Positions 18,441 through 28,477 of a stretch of DNA of 64,000 nt are shown here, in pieces; within the stretch, counting starts at the first letter, position 1, and each line of letters starts with the position of its first letter. The translations under genes were made by a program, and so were the position numbers. The notes under the pieces are model-generated. The model had not been told where the DNA came from. It saw only the letters and a program-made list of their open reading frames with translations, and made no database searches. Source of the DNA: Winogradskyella psychrotolerans RS-3 (lineage in GTDB: Bacteria; Bacteroidota; Bacteroidia; Flavobacteriales; Flavobacteriaceae); NCBI RefSeq assembly GCF_000427335.1, contig NZ_ATMR01000089.1, positions 1 through 64,000 on the forward strand, given 5' to 3'.

Positions 18441-19211
18441 TTGAAACTCAAAACATCAGAACTTAAAGATTTCTTAGACGAAAAAGTGATGCTTTACAAT
18501 CATCCGAAGTTTATTGAGAGTGACCCAATTCAAATTCCACACAAATTCTCAAAAAAAGAAGATATTGAAATTGCTGCCTTTTTATCAGCAACCATTGCTT
18601 GGGGAAATAGAAAGAGCATCATTAAAAACGCAAATAAGATGGTGGAGTTGCTAGACCACTCCCCTTTTGAGTTTATTACACAACATGAAGACACCGATTT
18701 AGAGCGCTTAGAGCCTTTTGTACATCGCACTTTTAATGGTAATGATTTTATGCAGTTTGTAAAAAGCTTGAAATACATTTACGAAAAACACAACGGTTTA
18801 GAAGCTGTGTTTTCTATGCATGCTGAAAAAGATTCACTTCAAAACAGTATTCATCACTTCAAAAAAGTGTTTTTCGAAATTCCACATTTAGAGCGTACAC
18901 AGAAACATGTTAGCGATCCTCTTAAAAATTCAGCAGCAAAACGTATCAACATGTTTTTACGTTGGATGGTCAGAAATGACAATAACGGAGTAGATTTTGG
19001 GATTTGGCAATCTCTGTCACCTTCACAATTAAGCTGTCCGTTAGATGTCCATTCTGGTAATGTCGCTCGAAAATTAGGCTTGTTAACACGAAAACAAAAT
19101 GATGGTAAAGCCTTAGCCGAATTAGATAAAGCGTTGCGAAAATTAGATGTTAGCGATCCCGTAAAATATGATTTCGCTTTATTTGGACTCGGAGTTTTTG
19201 AAGGATTTTAG
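18441..19211 (+). CDS. TIGR02757 family protein, unknown function
   Basis: 256 residues beginning at TTG (MKLKTSELKDFLDEKV); no ATG lies near the start. Recognisable family phrases are EIAAFLSATIAWGNRKSI, RINMFLRWMVR, DFGIWQSLSPSQLSCPLDVHSG and KYDFALFGLGVFEGF. Members are predicted to have an HhH-GPD-like helical fold, and the phrase PLDVHSG occupies the position of the base-excision Asp region, but the activity is not established. It stands alone between a membrane protein and guaC. Confidence 0.88.
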   Translation: MKLKTSELKDFLDEKVMLYNHPKFIESDPIQIPHKFSKKEDIEIAAFLSATIAWGNRKSIIKNANKMVELLDHSPFEFITQHEDTDLERLEPFVHRTFNGNDFMQFVKSLKYIYEKHNGLEAVFSMHAEKDSLQNSIHHFKKVFFEIPHLERTQKHVSDPLKNSAAKRINMFLRWMVRNDNNGVDFGIWQSLSPSQLSCPLDVHSGNVARKLGLLTRKQNDGKALAELDKALRKLDVSDPVKYDFALFGLGVFEGF

Positions 19212-19368
19212 CGTTTTGTTCAAATATTACACAAAAGCTAATTATTGTTTTATGAGTACATACAGTTTTAGTATACAGTTAGTTTCTCTAATTCTTCTGC
19301 TATAAACAATTGTTAATAAAACATTGTAAGACAAACGCAATTACAAACTTCCTTTTTCAAAGAACTTG

Positions 19369-19376
19369 TATTTTTG
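19369..19376 (+). promoter_or_regulatory. Bacteroidota -7 box (TATTTTTG) for guaC
   Basis: Exact TAnnTTTG ending 24 bases before the ATG. The TTG at 19374 is part of this box and is not a start codon. Confidence 0.65.
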
Positions 19377-19400
19377 GGTATCACTAAATATCCCCAAAAG

Positions 19401-20441
19401 ATGCATATAGAACACGATATAAAATTAGGCTTTAAAGATGTTATGATTCGCCCAAAACGCTCTACTCTAAAAAGCAGATCTGAAGTCACGCTAGAACGTA
19501 CTTTCACTTTTCTTAATAGTACATCAACTTGGACTGGCGTGCCTATAATGGCTGCCAATATGGATACTGTTGGTACTTTTGAAATGGCTCTAGCCTTAAT
19601 GGAACAAAAATTATTTACGGCAATACATAAGCATTATTCCGCAAAACAATGGGATACGTTTTTAAATACAGCTCCAAAAGACATTGTTAATTATATAGCT
19701 ATTAGTACAGGGATAGGAACGGAGGATGCTGAAAACCTAAAAACAGTCTTTAAAAGTCATCCGGAATTGAAATTTATATGCATTGATGTTGCTAATGGTT
19801 ATTCAGAACATTTTGTGAACTTTTTACAACAGACACGAGAACAATATCCAGATAAAGTAATTATTGCAGGTAATGTCGTTACAGGAGAAATGGTAGAACA
19901 ATTATTACTCTCTGGTGCAGACATTGTAAAAGTTGGTATTGGTCCAGGTAGTGTATGCACAACACGTGTTAAAACCGGAGTTGGTTACCCTCAATTATCC
20001 GCCATAATAGAATGTGCAGATGCGGCTCATGGCATAGGAGGACAAATCATTAGCGATGGTGGCTGCGCAACACCAGGTGATGTTGCCAAAGCCTTTGGTG
20101 CAGGAGCAGATTTTGTAATGCTTGGTGGTATGCTTGCTGGCCATACAGAAAGTGGTGGTGAACTTATAACTCGAAATGGAGAACAGTTTAAACAATTTTA
20201 CGGCATGAGTTCTGCGACTGCTATGGATAAATATGTTGGTGGAGTTGCAGAATATAGAGCTAGTGAAGGCAAAACCGTAGAAGTTCCATACAAAGGTGAT
20301 GTTAAAAATACTTTGCAAGATATTTTAGGAGGTATACGAAGCACTTGTACTTATGTTGGAGCGCGGCGTTTAAAAGAATTAACAAAACGCACAACGTTTA
20401 TAAGAGTTGCTGAGCAAGAAAATCAGGTTTATAACGGTTAA
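19401..20441 (+). CDS. guaC: GMP reductase
   Basis: 346 residues from the ATG at 19401, matching the 346-347 residues usual for GuaC. It reduces GMP to IMP with NADPH, recycling guanine nucleotides in the cytoplasm. It belongs to the IMPDH/GMPR TIM-barrel family. Seen are the N-terminal [19 protein letters not shown], the nucleotide-binding [14 protein letters not shown] with the catalytic Cys, and [20 protein letters not shown]. No CBS domains are present, which favours GMP reductase over IMP dehydrogenase. The adjacent S10 peptidase gene is unrelated. Confidence 0.93.
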   Translation: MHIEHDIKLGFKDVMIRPKRSTLKSRSEVTLERTFTFLNSTSTWTGVPIMAANMDTVGTFEMALALMEQKLFTAIHKHYSAKQWDTFLNTAPKDIVNYIAISTGIGTEDAENLKTVFKSHPELKFICIDVANGYSEHFVNFLQQTREQYPDKVIIAGNVVTGEMVEQLLLSGADIVKVGIGPGSVCTTRVKTGVGYPQLSAIIECADAAHGIGGQIISDGGCATPGDVAKAFGAGADFVMLGGMLAGHTESGGELITRNGEQFKQFYGMSSATAMDKYVGGVAEYRASEGKTVEVPYKGDVKNTLQDILGGIRSTCTYVGARRLKELTKRTTFIRVAEQENQVYNG

Positions 20442-20561
20442 AGTGTTTTGACTCCGCGTTGATATTTGTTAAATATGCGTTTAGGAATAGGCACGCTTAG
20501 AGCGTTCTAAATTCAGGTTTCATTTTAGTATCTTTAAGTTTTTGAAATAAATTCAATCCAT

Positions 20562-22049
20562 ATGAAAAACCATCTCATCATTCTTTTGTGTCTTAGTTTT
20601 ACTTTTTGCTTTTCTCAAAATTTAAAAATCCCAACAGATACCACATATGTAACCAATCACTCTGTTACAATTAAAGGCAAGCAGATCAATTATAAAGCTG
20701 AAACAGGATTTCAACCTGTTTGGGATACCGAAGGCCAAATGATTGCGTCTCTTTATTACACCTATTACAAAAGAACTAACGACGCTAAAGACAAGAATAG
20801 ACCAATTGTGTATTCATTTAATGGTGGGCCAGGTTCTGCTTCTCTATGGATGCATATTGCATATACAGGACCAAAAGTTCTTAATATTGATGATGAAGGC
20901 TACCCTACACAACCCTACGGCGTAAAAGATAACCCTAATTCTATTTTAGACGTTGCCGATATTGTATTTATAAACCCTGTGAATACAGGTTATTCTAGAA
21001 AAGTAGCCGATAAAGAAGGTAAAATGCCAGACGATAAATTATTTTTCGGAGTGAATGCAGATATTGAATATCTGGCGAGTTGGATGAATACTTTTACCAC
21101 AAGACATAACAAATGGCAATCCCCTAAATATATTATAGGAGAAAGTTATGGTGGTACGCGTGTGATGGGGTTATCTTTAGAGTTACAGAATAAACAATGG
21201 ATGTATTTAAATGGTGTCATCCTAGTATCTCCAGCCGATTATAAAGTTTTGAGAGTTGGCGGACCATTAGCTTCTAGCTTAAATTTACCGTATTACACAG
21301 CTGCAGCTTGGTATCATAAAATGCTCAGTCCGGCACTTCAAAATAAAGATTTATTAGACATATTACCAGAAGTTGAACATTTTGCAATTAACGATTTAAT
21401 GCCTGCACTCGCAAAAGGAAGTTCTATTTCGGATGATGAAAAGCAAGCCATAGCAAAACAGATGGGTTATTATTCTGGGTTGTCTGAAAACGTAATTACA
21501 CAACAAAATTTAGATGTACCAAATCGTTTTTTCTGGAAAGAATTACTTCGCGATAAAACAGGAGAAACTATAGGTCGATTAGATTCGAGATATATTGGAA
21601 TAGACAAAGTCGAAACTGGGACAAGTCCGGATTATAGTGCAGAACTCACTTCTTGGCTACATTCCTTTACACCTGCAATTAATTATTATATTCAGAATGA
21701 ACTAGGTTTTAAAACAGACGTTAAATATAATGTGTTTGGTAATACAGGGCGTTGGGACAATTCTAATGATAATACGAGAGATGATTTACGTCAGGCAATG
21801 GCACAAAATCCCTACTTAAAAGTATTGACACAATCTGGATACTACGATGGTGCAACCACTTATTTTTCCGCGAAGTATTCGCAATGGCAAGTGGATCCTA
21901 GTGGAAAAATGAAAGATCGTTTTTCCTTTAAAGGCTATAGAAGTGGACACATGATGTATTTGAGAAATGAAGATTTAATTAAAGCTAATGACGATTTACG
22001 TGAGTTTATTGAAAATTCGCTTGCTAAAGGAAAATCTGCAAAATATTAA
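20562..22049 (+). CDS. Serine carboxypeptidase-like S10 family peptidase
   Basis: 495-residue exported protein with a signal peptide (MKNHLIILLCLSFTFCFSQ). Family S10 alpha/beta-hydrolase motifs are in order: oxyanion FNGGPGSASLW (about residue 87), nucleophile GESYGG with Ser195, an Asp region near SGYYDGATTYF (about 427) and the His in YRSGHMMYL (about 464). It probably trims C-terminal residues from peptides in the periplasm or outside the cell. It begins 120 bases after guaC and is probably a separate unit. Confidence 0.9.
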   Translation: MKNHLIILLCLSFTFCFSQNLKIPTDTTYVTNHSVTIKGKQINYKAETGFQPVWDTEGQMIASLYYTYYKRTNDAKDKNRPIVYSFNGGPGSASLWMHIAYTGPKVLNIDDEGYPTQPYGVKDNPNSILDVADIVFINPVNTGYSRKVADKEGKMPDDKLFFGVNADIEYLASWMNTFTTRHNKWQSPKYIIGESYGGTRVMGLSLELQNKQWMYLNGVILVSPADYKVLRVGGPLASSLNLPYYTAAAWYHKMLSPALQNKDLLDILPEVEHFAINDLMPALAKGSSISDDEKQAIAKQMGYYSGLSENVITQQNLDVPNRFFWKELLRDKTGETIGRLDSRYIGIDKVETGTSPDYSAELTSWLHSFTPAINYYIQNELGFKTDVKYNVFGNTGRWDNSNDNTRDDLRQAMAQNPYLKVLTQSGYYDGATTYFSAKYSQWQVDPSGKMKDRFSFKGYRSGHMMYLRNEDLIKANDDLREFIENSLAKGKSAKY

Positions 22050-22122
22050 TGCACTTATATCTGTTATTACAACCATAAACTTAAAACCCACGTATCTATA
22101 TTACAACACTTAATTTATAAAA

Positions 22123-23304
22123 ATGAAAGCCCCCAAATTCCCTACAAATGAAGCAGAACGTATTAAGGCTGTAAAGTCTTACAGCATCATAGATACACTA
22201 CCAGAAAGCGATTACGATAACCTAACAGAATTAGCTGCTACAATCTGTGACGTACCAATTGCTTTAATAACAATGCTTGATAAAGAACGAAATTTTTTTA
22301 AATCTCATTACGGAATTTCACTTAGTGAATCTCCTAGAGATCTTTCATTTTGTGGACATGCCATTTTAGAAAATGATATCTTTATTATAAATGATGCCAG
22401 AGAAGATATACGTTTTATAGACAACCCTTTGCTCGAAGAACAAAATGTTGTTTTTTATGCTGGTGTTCCATTATTAGACCCTTCAGGATATAAATTAGGC
22501 ACGATCTGTATTTTTGATCACGAACCTAGAGAATTAAATAGGTCTCAAATAAAAGCTCTAAAAACTTTAGGACAACAAGTTGTTAACTTATTAGAATTAA
22601 GGAAAAAGAACAGCTATTTAAATCTAATAAAAGGAGAGTTAGAAGAACGTAACACACAACTAAAATCTTTTGCCAGCCTAGTTTCACACGATTTAAAATC
22701 TCCTTTATCAAATATTATAGCTTTAACGGATTTATTAAAAGAAGACAACCAAGGTAATTTGTCTGATGATTCTCTTCAATACATTTATTATATTGAAGAT
22801 TCTACAACAGTTCTTAAAGATTATATTGATGGTATTTTGATGTATTATAGTGCCGATGAACTTTTAACATCTGCAAAAGAAGACATAAAACTAAGTGATA
22901 TAGCAGACGATATTAAGCACATCCTTATTTCCAATAATGAGCAACTTTTGTTTAATGATGCTGTAATCAAAAACGTCAATAAATCAGCATTATCTCAAAT
23001 TCTAATAAATCTGGTTGATAATGCCCTCAAGTATAATGACAAAGAAGACCGTATAGTAGAAATTAAATATGAACTGCTTCCTACACATCATAAATTTAGT
23101 GTTATAGATAACGGCATAGGCATTGCTTTAAATCAACAAGAACAGATTTTTGAAATTTTTAAAACTATAAAGAATGATTTTTCAAAGTCTAATACAGGTA
23201 TTGGGTTGAGCACTGTAAAAAATTTAGTTGAGAAACTTAATGGTCAAATTTCTGTAGTTTCAGAAATAGGAAAAGGAAGCACCTTTAGTTTTACCATAGA
23301 ATAA
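22123..23304 (+). CDS. Soluble GAF-domain sensor histidine kinase
   Basis: 393 residues with no transmembrane segment. An N-terminal GAF domain (about 20-165; FCGHAILENDIFIINDARED, VVFYAGVPLLDPSGYKLGTIC) is followed by a short coiled linker, a HisKA helix with phosphoacceptor His189 (SLVSHDLKSPLSN) and a HATPase_c domain with N box LINLVDNALKYND, G1 DNGIGIAL and G2 NTGIGLSTVKNL. It probably senses a small ligand or redox state and phosphorylates a response regulator; none is encoded nearby, so it is an orphan kinase. A terminator follows. Confidence 0.92.
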   Translation: MKAPKFPTNEAERIKAVKSYSIIDTLPESDYDNLTELAATICDVPIALITMLDKERNFFKSHYGISLSESPRDLSFCGHAILENDIFIINDAREDIRFIDNPLLEEQNVVFYAGVPLLDPSGYKLGTICIFDHEPRELNRSQIKALKTLGQQVVNLLELRKKNSYLNLIKGELEERNTQLKSFASLVSHDLKSPLSNIIALTDLLKEDNQGNLSDDSLQYIYYIEDSTTVLKDYIDGILMYYSADELLTSAKEDIKLSDIADDIKHILISNNEQLLFNDAVIKNVNKSALSQILINLVDNALKYNDKEDRIVEIKYELLPTHHKFSVIDNGIGIALNQQEQIFEIFKTIKNDFSKSNTGIGLSTVKNLVEKLNGQISVVSEIGKGSTFSFTIE

Positions 23305-23320
23305 TAATTTCGCATAAAAA

Positions 23321-23351
23321 AAAGCTGATAAACATATCGTCTATCAGCTTT
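23321..23351. terminator. Bidirectional rho-independent terminator
   Basis: Perfect 10-bp stem AAAGCTGATA / TATCAGCTTT with an 11-base loop, flanked by A8 on one side and a T-rich run on the other, between convergent kinase and M61 peptidase genes. Confidence 0.85.
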
Positions 23352-23373
23352 ATATCTTTTTATTGAAATATAT

Positions 23374-25269
23374 CTACCCTTTTAACCAAGCTGCTCTTAC
23401 GGCTTTTTGTGCTTCTGTTGCGTTTTCATCTTCTACAATAGATTCACCTGCTGCGTAAGCTTTAGTTAATGGTGTCTTTATCATTACGGGCTTTCCATCA
23501 CGTTCTAAATCCATCGTAATCTCATCTCCTTCTTTCCATTCAAACATACCTCTAATGACATCATTTGCATTTATTAATGTCAATTCTTTTCCGTTAACTT
23601 TCTTAATAATATCACCCGCAACAATACCTTGTGCTTTCCAAAAAGAATTATTTAAAGCCATAGGTGAAAAGAAAATTACTCCTATTTCTTGGTCACCATC
23701 AAAAATAATATTCTGCCCACCAGCAAAAATATAATTCGTTTCCACTTGTGTTTCACCAATAGTTAAACCAACTAATCCTAAATAATTATTATAGTTAATT
23801 GGTAAATCACCTTCAACATGAGTTTTTAAGAATTCTCCAACACTTGGGTAGGTCATCGCTGTAATTTCAGCAATTAAATTATCATCTACAAAAGGCTTAT
23901 CCTTTCCGTACTTTGCAGATAATTCTTTCATTAAAGATAGCATACTTCTGTTACCATCACTTTCATTTCGCATCAAGATATCAATACACATTCCTATTAA
24001 CGCACCTTTCATATACACGTTATAATATTGCGATGCATAAGGTTCGTCTAAAACATTTTCACTCATAATAGTAAAACTCATTGCATCATCTAAATGCTGT
24101 GTAGATGTCACTATTTTAGACATCATGGTATTGTAAAACGTGGTTTCATCTCTCAACCCTTCATACACTTGAAAATGTTGCGCAAAATACTCTGTTACAC
24201 CTTCGTACATCCATAAATGTTTAGAGAATGTAGGTTTGTTATAATCAAAATAATGCACATCTTCAGAATGCACAGACAATGGAGTTACAATATGAAAAAA
24301 CTCATGTGCAATAACGTCTACCAATGCGTCTTTAAGACTTTCTGGACTTTCATTTTCGGCAAATACCGCTACAGTTGACGTATGGTGTTCTAAAGCACCA
24401 AATCCTTTAGGATCATTCTCACCTCCTCTAGATAAGTACAAATAGATATCGTAACGTGGTGTACTATTTACATCACCTAAATATCTTTTTTGTGCCTCCA
24501 TCATTTTAAAAATAGTTTCCTTTAAACTCTCGGCTGTATGTTTTTGGCTAGGAGAATAAAGGCTTAAAACAATTTTTATATCACCAACCATAAATTCTTC
24601 AACATCCAACTTTCCATACATCATTGGATTATCTGTAATATCGAAATAACGCTGACCAAAATAACTAGTTGTCATGGATTTACCATCCTCACTAACCTTA
24701 GTCCCTTTATCTTCTAATGCCGAAGTTCTTACAAAATCTACAGGAGCAGTAACATCTACTGCATACTGAGCGTTCTTTAACGAGTCAAAATATCCAATAA
24801 AACCATGTAGGTTCAATACAAAATTATCGACTTCAATATTTGTTCCGGCTGGTGAAAATGGCTCTTCGCCGCCAATACCTCCAACGGTTTCAACATCAAA
24901 AGTATCATTAACATAATACTGAAGTTTATCTAATTTTGTCGCATCAGTGATAGTCCAGGTATTGTCATCAACTTTCGTAGTGGCAAGATCGTTTCCATTA
25001 TAATCGATAGCCTTAAAATCGTCAATATATTTTCCAAAATCACTAACTGAATAATTTCCTTGCACAACTCTAGGCAATCTATAAGTAACAGTTTCAGTCG
25101 TAAAACGGCCAGGATTAATAGTTACTGGTACTCTATCATTATTAACTGCTGTTAAATCTAATGCTGTTTCAATTGGATTGCTTACTGCTAAATCATCAAC
25201 TGTTGGCTTTGCAGATCCACAACCGACTAAAACGATACTTATGCCAAGAATGGCAAAATAATTCTTCAT
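23374..25269 (-). CDS. M61 family metallopeptidase (glycyl-aminopeptidase type) lipoprotein with PDZ domain
   Basis: 631 residues. A lipobox (VLVGCGS, Cys17) marks it as a membrane-anchored lipoprotein. An N-terminal beta-rich domain (about 40-215) precedes the zinc protease domain with HEFFH (His322, Glu323, His326) and a downstream YEGVTEYFAQ carrying the third-ligand Glu. A PDZ domain lies near residues 530-600 (IFFSPMALNNSFWKAQGIVAGDIIKK split, key GIVAGDIIKKVNG). Family M61 enzymes cleave short peptides, preferring N-terminal Gly or Ala. Divergent from the GT2 gene, with 84 bases between starts. Confidence 0.93.
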   Translation of the reverse strand: MKNYFAILGISIVLVGCGSAKPTVDDLAVSNPIETALDLTAVNNDRVPVTINPGRFTTETVTYRLPRVVQGNYSVSDFGKYIDDFKAIDYNGNDLATTKVDDNTWTITDATKLDKLQYYVNDTFDVETVGGIGGEEPFSPAGTNIEVDNFVLNLHGFIGYFDSLKNAQYAVDVTAPVDFVRTSALEDKGTKVSEDGKSMTTSYFGQRYFDITDNPMMYGKLDVEEFMVGDIKIVLSLYSPSQKHTAESLKETIFKMMEAQKRYLGDVNSTPRYDIYLYLSRGGENDPKGFGALEHHTSTVAVFAENESPESLKDALVDVIAHEFFHIVTPLSVHSEDVHYFDYNKPTFSKHLWMYEGVTEYFAQHFQVYEGLRDETTFYNTMMSKIVTSTQHLDDAMSFTIMSENVLDEPYASQYYNVYMKGALIGMCIDILMRNESDGNRSMLSLMKELSAKYGKDKPFVDDNLIAEITAMTYPSVGEFLKTHVEGDLPINYNNYLGLVGLTIGETQVETNYIFAGGQNIIFDGDQEIGVIFFSPMALNNSFWKAQGIVAGDIIKKVNGKELTLINANDVIRGMFEWKEGDEITMDLERDGKPVMIKTPLTKAYAAGESIVEDENATEAQKAVRAAWLKG

Positions 25270-25299
25270 GTTATAATTATATTTTTTTTAATAGACGCA

Positions 25300-25307
25300 C
25301 AAATCTA
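25300..25307 (-). promoter_or_regulatory. Probable -7 box (TAGATTTG) of the M61 peptidase gene
   Basis: CAAATCTA on plus, exact TAnnTTTG on minus, 30 bases before the ATG. Confidence 0.5.
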
Positions 25308-25353
25308 CAATCTGTTACTATTAAAAACCTAAAGGTTTTGTTAAATTCGCAGT

Positions 25354-26361
25354 ATGTCACAACCGCTAGTTAGTATCGTCGTTCCGTTTAAAAACACACA
25401 AGTATTTATTGATGAATGCATTGCGTCAATTTTAAGTCAAACCTACACTAATTGGGAAGCTGTTTTTATTGATGATTATTCTGATGATAATTCATACAAA
25501 ATTGTTAAAAGTCATGCACAAACCGATTCTAGAATAAAACTTCATAAAAACGACGGCAATGGCATTATAGACGCATTACAAACGGCCTATAAGCAAAGTA
25601 GCGGAACTTATATCACCAGAATGGATAGTGATGATATTATGACAGCTATCCGACTTGAAACCATGGTTAACAGTCTTGAAAAACATGGCAGAAAACATTT
25701 AGCTGTCGGACAAGTAAACTATTTTAGAGCTGATGGCCTTAGTGATGGTTTTACGCGTTATGAGCACTGGCTAAATTCCTTAACTGCTGAGGGCACAAAC
25801 TATTCTGATATATATAAAGAATGTGTTATTCCATCTCCATGTTGGATGTCACATCGCGATGATTTTGACGCTTGTGATGGTTTTAATTCTAATATTTATC
25901 CTGAGGATTACGAATTAGCATTCCGGTTTTATAAAGCTGGTTATAATTGTATTCCTTGCGATAAAGTGCTGCTTCATTGGAGAGATTACAGTACAAGAAC
26001 CTCTAGAACGCACGAGCATTATGCCGAAAATTCTTTTCTAGATCTTAAGGTCCATTATTTTTTAGAGTTGAATTATAATGCGACTAGGCCATTAGCAATT
26101 TGGGGCGCAGGTAAAAAAGGCAAAACATTAGCCAAAATATTATTACAACAAAACATTCCGTTTTATTGGATTTGCGATAACCCAAAGAAAATAGGAAAAC
26201 ACATTTACGATCAAGAACTTTTTAATTTCGATTATCTAACGGAACTTAAGCAACCTCAAAGTATTGTAACAGTTGCCAATTCTGAAGCTCAAAAGGAGAT
26301 TAAAAGCTATTTTGAAACCAAAAACATGCAACCGATGATCGATTATTTCTTTTTCTGTTAA
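25354..26361 (+). CDS. Family 2 glycosyltransferase with C-terminal Rossmann-like domain
   Basis: 335 residues. The N-terminal GT-A fold shows VSIVVPFKNTQVFIDECI, FIDDYSDDNS and the metal-binding TRMDSDDIM (about 88-96), with the acceptor-side YPEDYELAFRFYKAG near 189. The last about 85 residues carry a nucleotide-binding-like phrase AIWGAGKKGKTLAKIL followed by ICDN, as in small Rossmann domains appended to some flavobacterial GT2 enzymes. It probably adds a sugar to a surface glycan; the acceptor is unknown. No neighbour is a polysaccharide gene, so the context does not refine this. Confidence 0.88.
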   Translation: MSQPLVSIVVPFKNTQVFIDECIASILSQTYTNWEAVFIDDYSDDNSYKIVKSHAQTDSRIKLHKNDGNGIIDALQTAYKQSSGTYITRMDSDDIMTAIRLETMVNSLEKHGRKHLAVGQVNYFRADGLSDGFTRYEHWLNSLTAEGTNYSDIYKECVIPSPCWMSHRDDFDACDGFNSNIYPEDYELAFRFYKAGYNCIPCDKVLLHWRDYSTRTSRTHEHYAENSFLDLKVHYFLELNYNATRPLAIWGAGKKGKTLAKILLQQNIPFYWICDNPKKIGKHIYDQELFNFDYLTELKQPQSIVTVANSEAQKEIKSYFETKNMQPMIDYFFFC

Positions 26362-26446
26362 AATTCTCAAAAGCGAAACGAGGTAATCAGTAAGCATTCT
26401 ATATATTTGAAGCGTAAAAAAAGTGACATAACAACTAAATATCACA

Positions 26447-26504
26447 TTGAGCGCAGTCGAAATGCGTTGAACTAAATTCTCATTAGGTTTATGACTGCGC
26501 TCAA
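26447..26504. repeat. Inverted pair of dispersed TTGAGCGCAGTC elements
   Basis: TTGAGCGCAGTC (26447-26458) and its exact reverse complement GACTGCGCTCAA (26493-26504) are separated by 34 bases. The 12-bp arms can form a long stem. Related single copies are at 9542, 16034 and 58313. Located in the 191-base gap before the BatA-like gene. Confidence 0.75.
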
Positions 26505-26552
26505 ACTGACAGAATAGTACCATTGTAAATTAGCAAACATAACTAACAACAA

Positions 26553-28477
26553 ATGCAATTCAAAAATCCCGAATTACTTTACGCCTTATTTTTGCTGGTA
26601 GTTCCTATTCTTATACATTTATTTCAATTGCGACGTTTTCAGAAAGTTGAATTCACCAACGTTAAGTTTTTAAAATCTGTAAAACTTCAAACGCGTAAAA
26701 GTTCTCAGCTAAAAAAATGGATTACACTACTAACACGCATGCTGCTTTTAGCCTGTGTGATTATTGCATTTGCACAACCTTTTATTCCGAATACTGAAGA
26801 TTTTAACGACACTCAAGAAACCGTTATTTATTTAGACAATTCTTTTAGCATGCAAGCTAATGGTAGTAATGGTACCTTATTAAATGAAACGATTCAAGAT
26901 ATCATCAACACCTTACCCGAAGATGAATCTATAAGTTTATTCACTAACGATGCGACGTATAGGAACACCACGGTAAAAGCATTAAAAAATGATTTAATAC
27001 AATTATCACATTCACCAACGCAGCTCAACTATGATGCTATTTATTTAAAGGGAAAACAATTGTTTTCTAATCAATCTGCTGCAACACGAAATTTAGTTTT
27101 AGTATCCGATTTTCAACAAACTGAAAACCCTCTGAATTTTAAAAATGATAGTACCATTCAACTGAAATTGGTTCAGCCAAAATCTACTCTAGTCACAAAC
27201 ATTAGTATCGACAGTATTTATGTTACCAACGCTACTGCGGAGACATTAGATTTAAATGTAAAATTATCTAGCGCCACTGCATCAATTGAGAATGTTTCTG
27301 TGTCCTTATTTAATGATGATGTCTTACTTACTAAAAGTGCTGTAGATATTGAAAACGAAGCTGAAACAACATTTACCATAGCCTACAATAAAATAATAAA
27401 CGGAAAATTGGTGATTGATGATGCAGGCTTACAATATGATAATTCTTTTTATTTCAATATAAACTCCAAACCTAAAATTAAGGTTTTAACGATTAATGAA
27501 AATGCTGATGATTCTTTCTTAAATCGGATTTACACAGAAGATGAGTTCGACTATAAAAGCTTCAAAATAAATGCGCTTAATTTTAATTTAATTCCAGAAC
27601 AGAATCTCATTGTTTTAAATGAACTGAATACGATTTCAAATGCCTTAAAGTCAGCTTTAATCGCTTTTAAAAATGATGGAGGCAAACTAGTAATTATTCC
27701 TTCAAACGACATAGACTTAGAATCTTATAATCAAATATTTAGCGACTTAAACATTAATTCTTTTGGTAATCAGAATCCAAATAAAAACAAATCACGAGCA
27801 TTAATTATGACCATCCCCTTTTAGCGAATGCTTTCTATTCTAAAGTCACTAACTTTCAATATCCTAAAGTCGAAAAGTCGTATAATTTTTCTTCAAATTC
27901 AAATGCCGTTTTATCTTATGAAGATGGCTCTCCATTTTTAGTAGGAAACACAAATGCATATGCGTTTTCTTCAGCATTAAACTCAGAAAACTCAAACTTC
28001 AAAAATTCACAATTAATAATTCCTGTGTTATATAATATGGGATTACAGAGTTTAAAACTGTCAAAATTATATTATACCATTGGGCAACCCAATACGATTG
28101 CTATTCAAACATCCATTGGGCAAGATGATATTTTAACTTTAGATTCAGACGACACTTCAGTTATTCCGCTTCAAAAAACATATAGCAAATCTGTCGTTTT
28201 AGAAACTGAAGATTTTCCAAATACAGCTGGAATTCTGAATGTAAAGAACAAGGAGACTATTCTTCAAAATTTAAGCTTCAATTACAATAGAGTTGAAAGC
28301 AACTTAAGTTACTACAATTTAAGTACTTTAAATAATGCTACGGTAGATAATAGCTTAGAAACGACCATTAATACTATAAAAAGTAGCACAAATGTTAATG
28401 CGCTATGGAAATGGTTTGTTATTTTTGCACTAGCATTTTTAATAATAGAAATGTTACTTCTAAAATATCTTAAATGA
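26553..28477 (+). pseudogene. BatA-domain membrane protein with VWA-like domain, split by a frameshift
   Basis: The N-terminal segment has two membrane helices around the BatA signature (PILIHLFQLRRFQKVEFTNV, then LLTRMLLLACVIIAFAQPF). A VWA-like domain follows with the MIDAS-type DxSxS (VIYLDNSFSM), a beta-rich region and a final membrane helix (about 20 residues before the C-terminus). The reading frame breaks at the A5 run 27783-27787. One extra A restores NKKQITSINYDHPLLANAFY and a 641-residue protein. The stop overlaps the next start as ATGA. Proteins of this type are linked to aerotolerance-like Bat systems, but the partners (BatB-E, MoxR) are absent here. Probably an assembly error. 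Confidence 0.88.
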
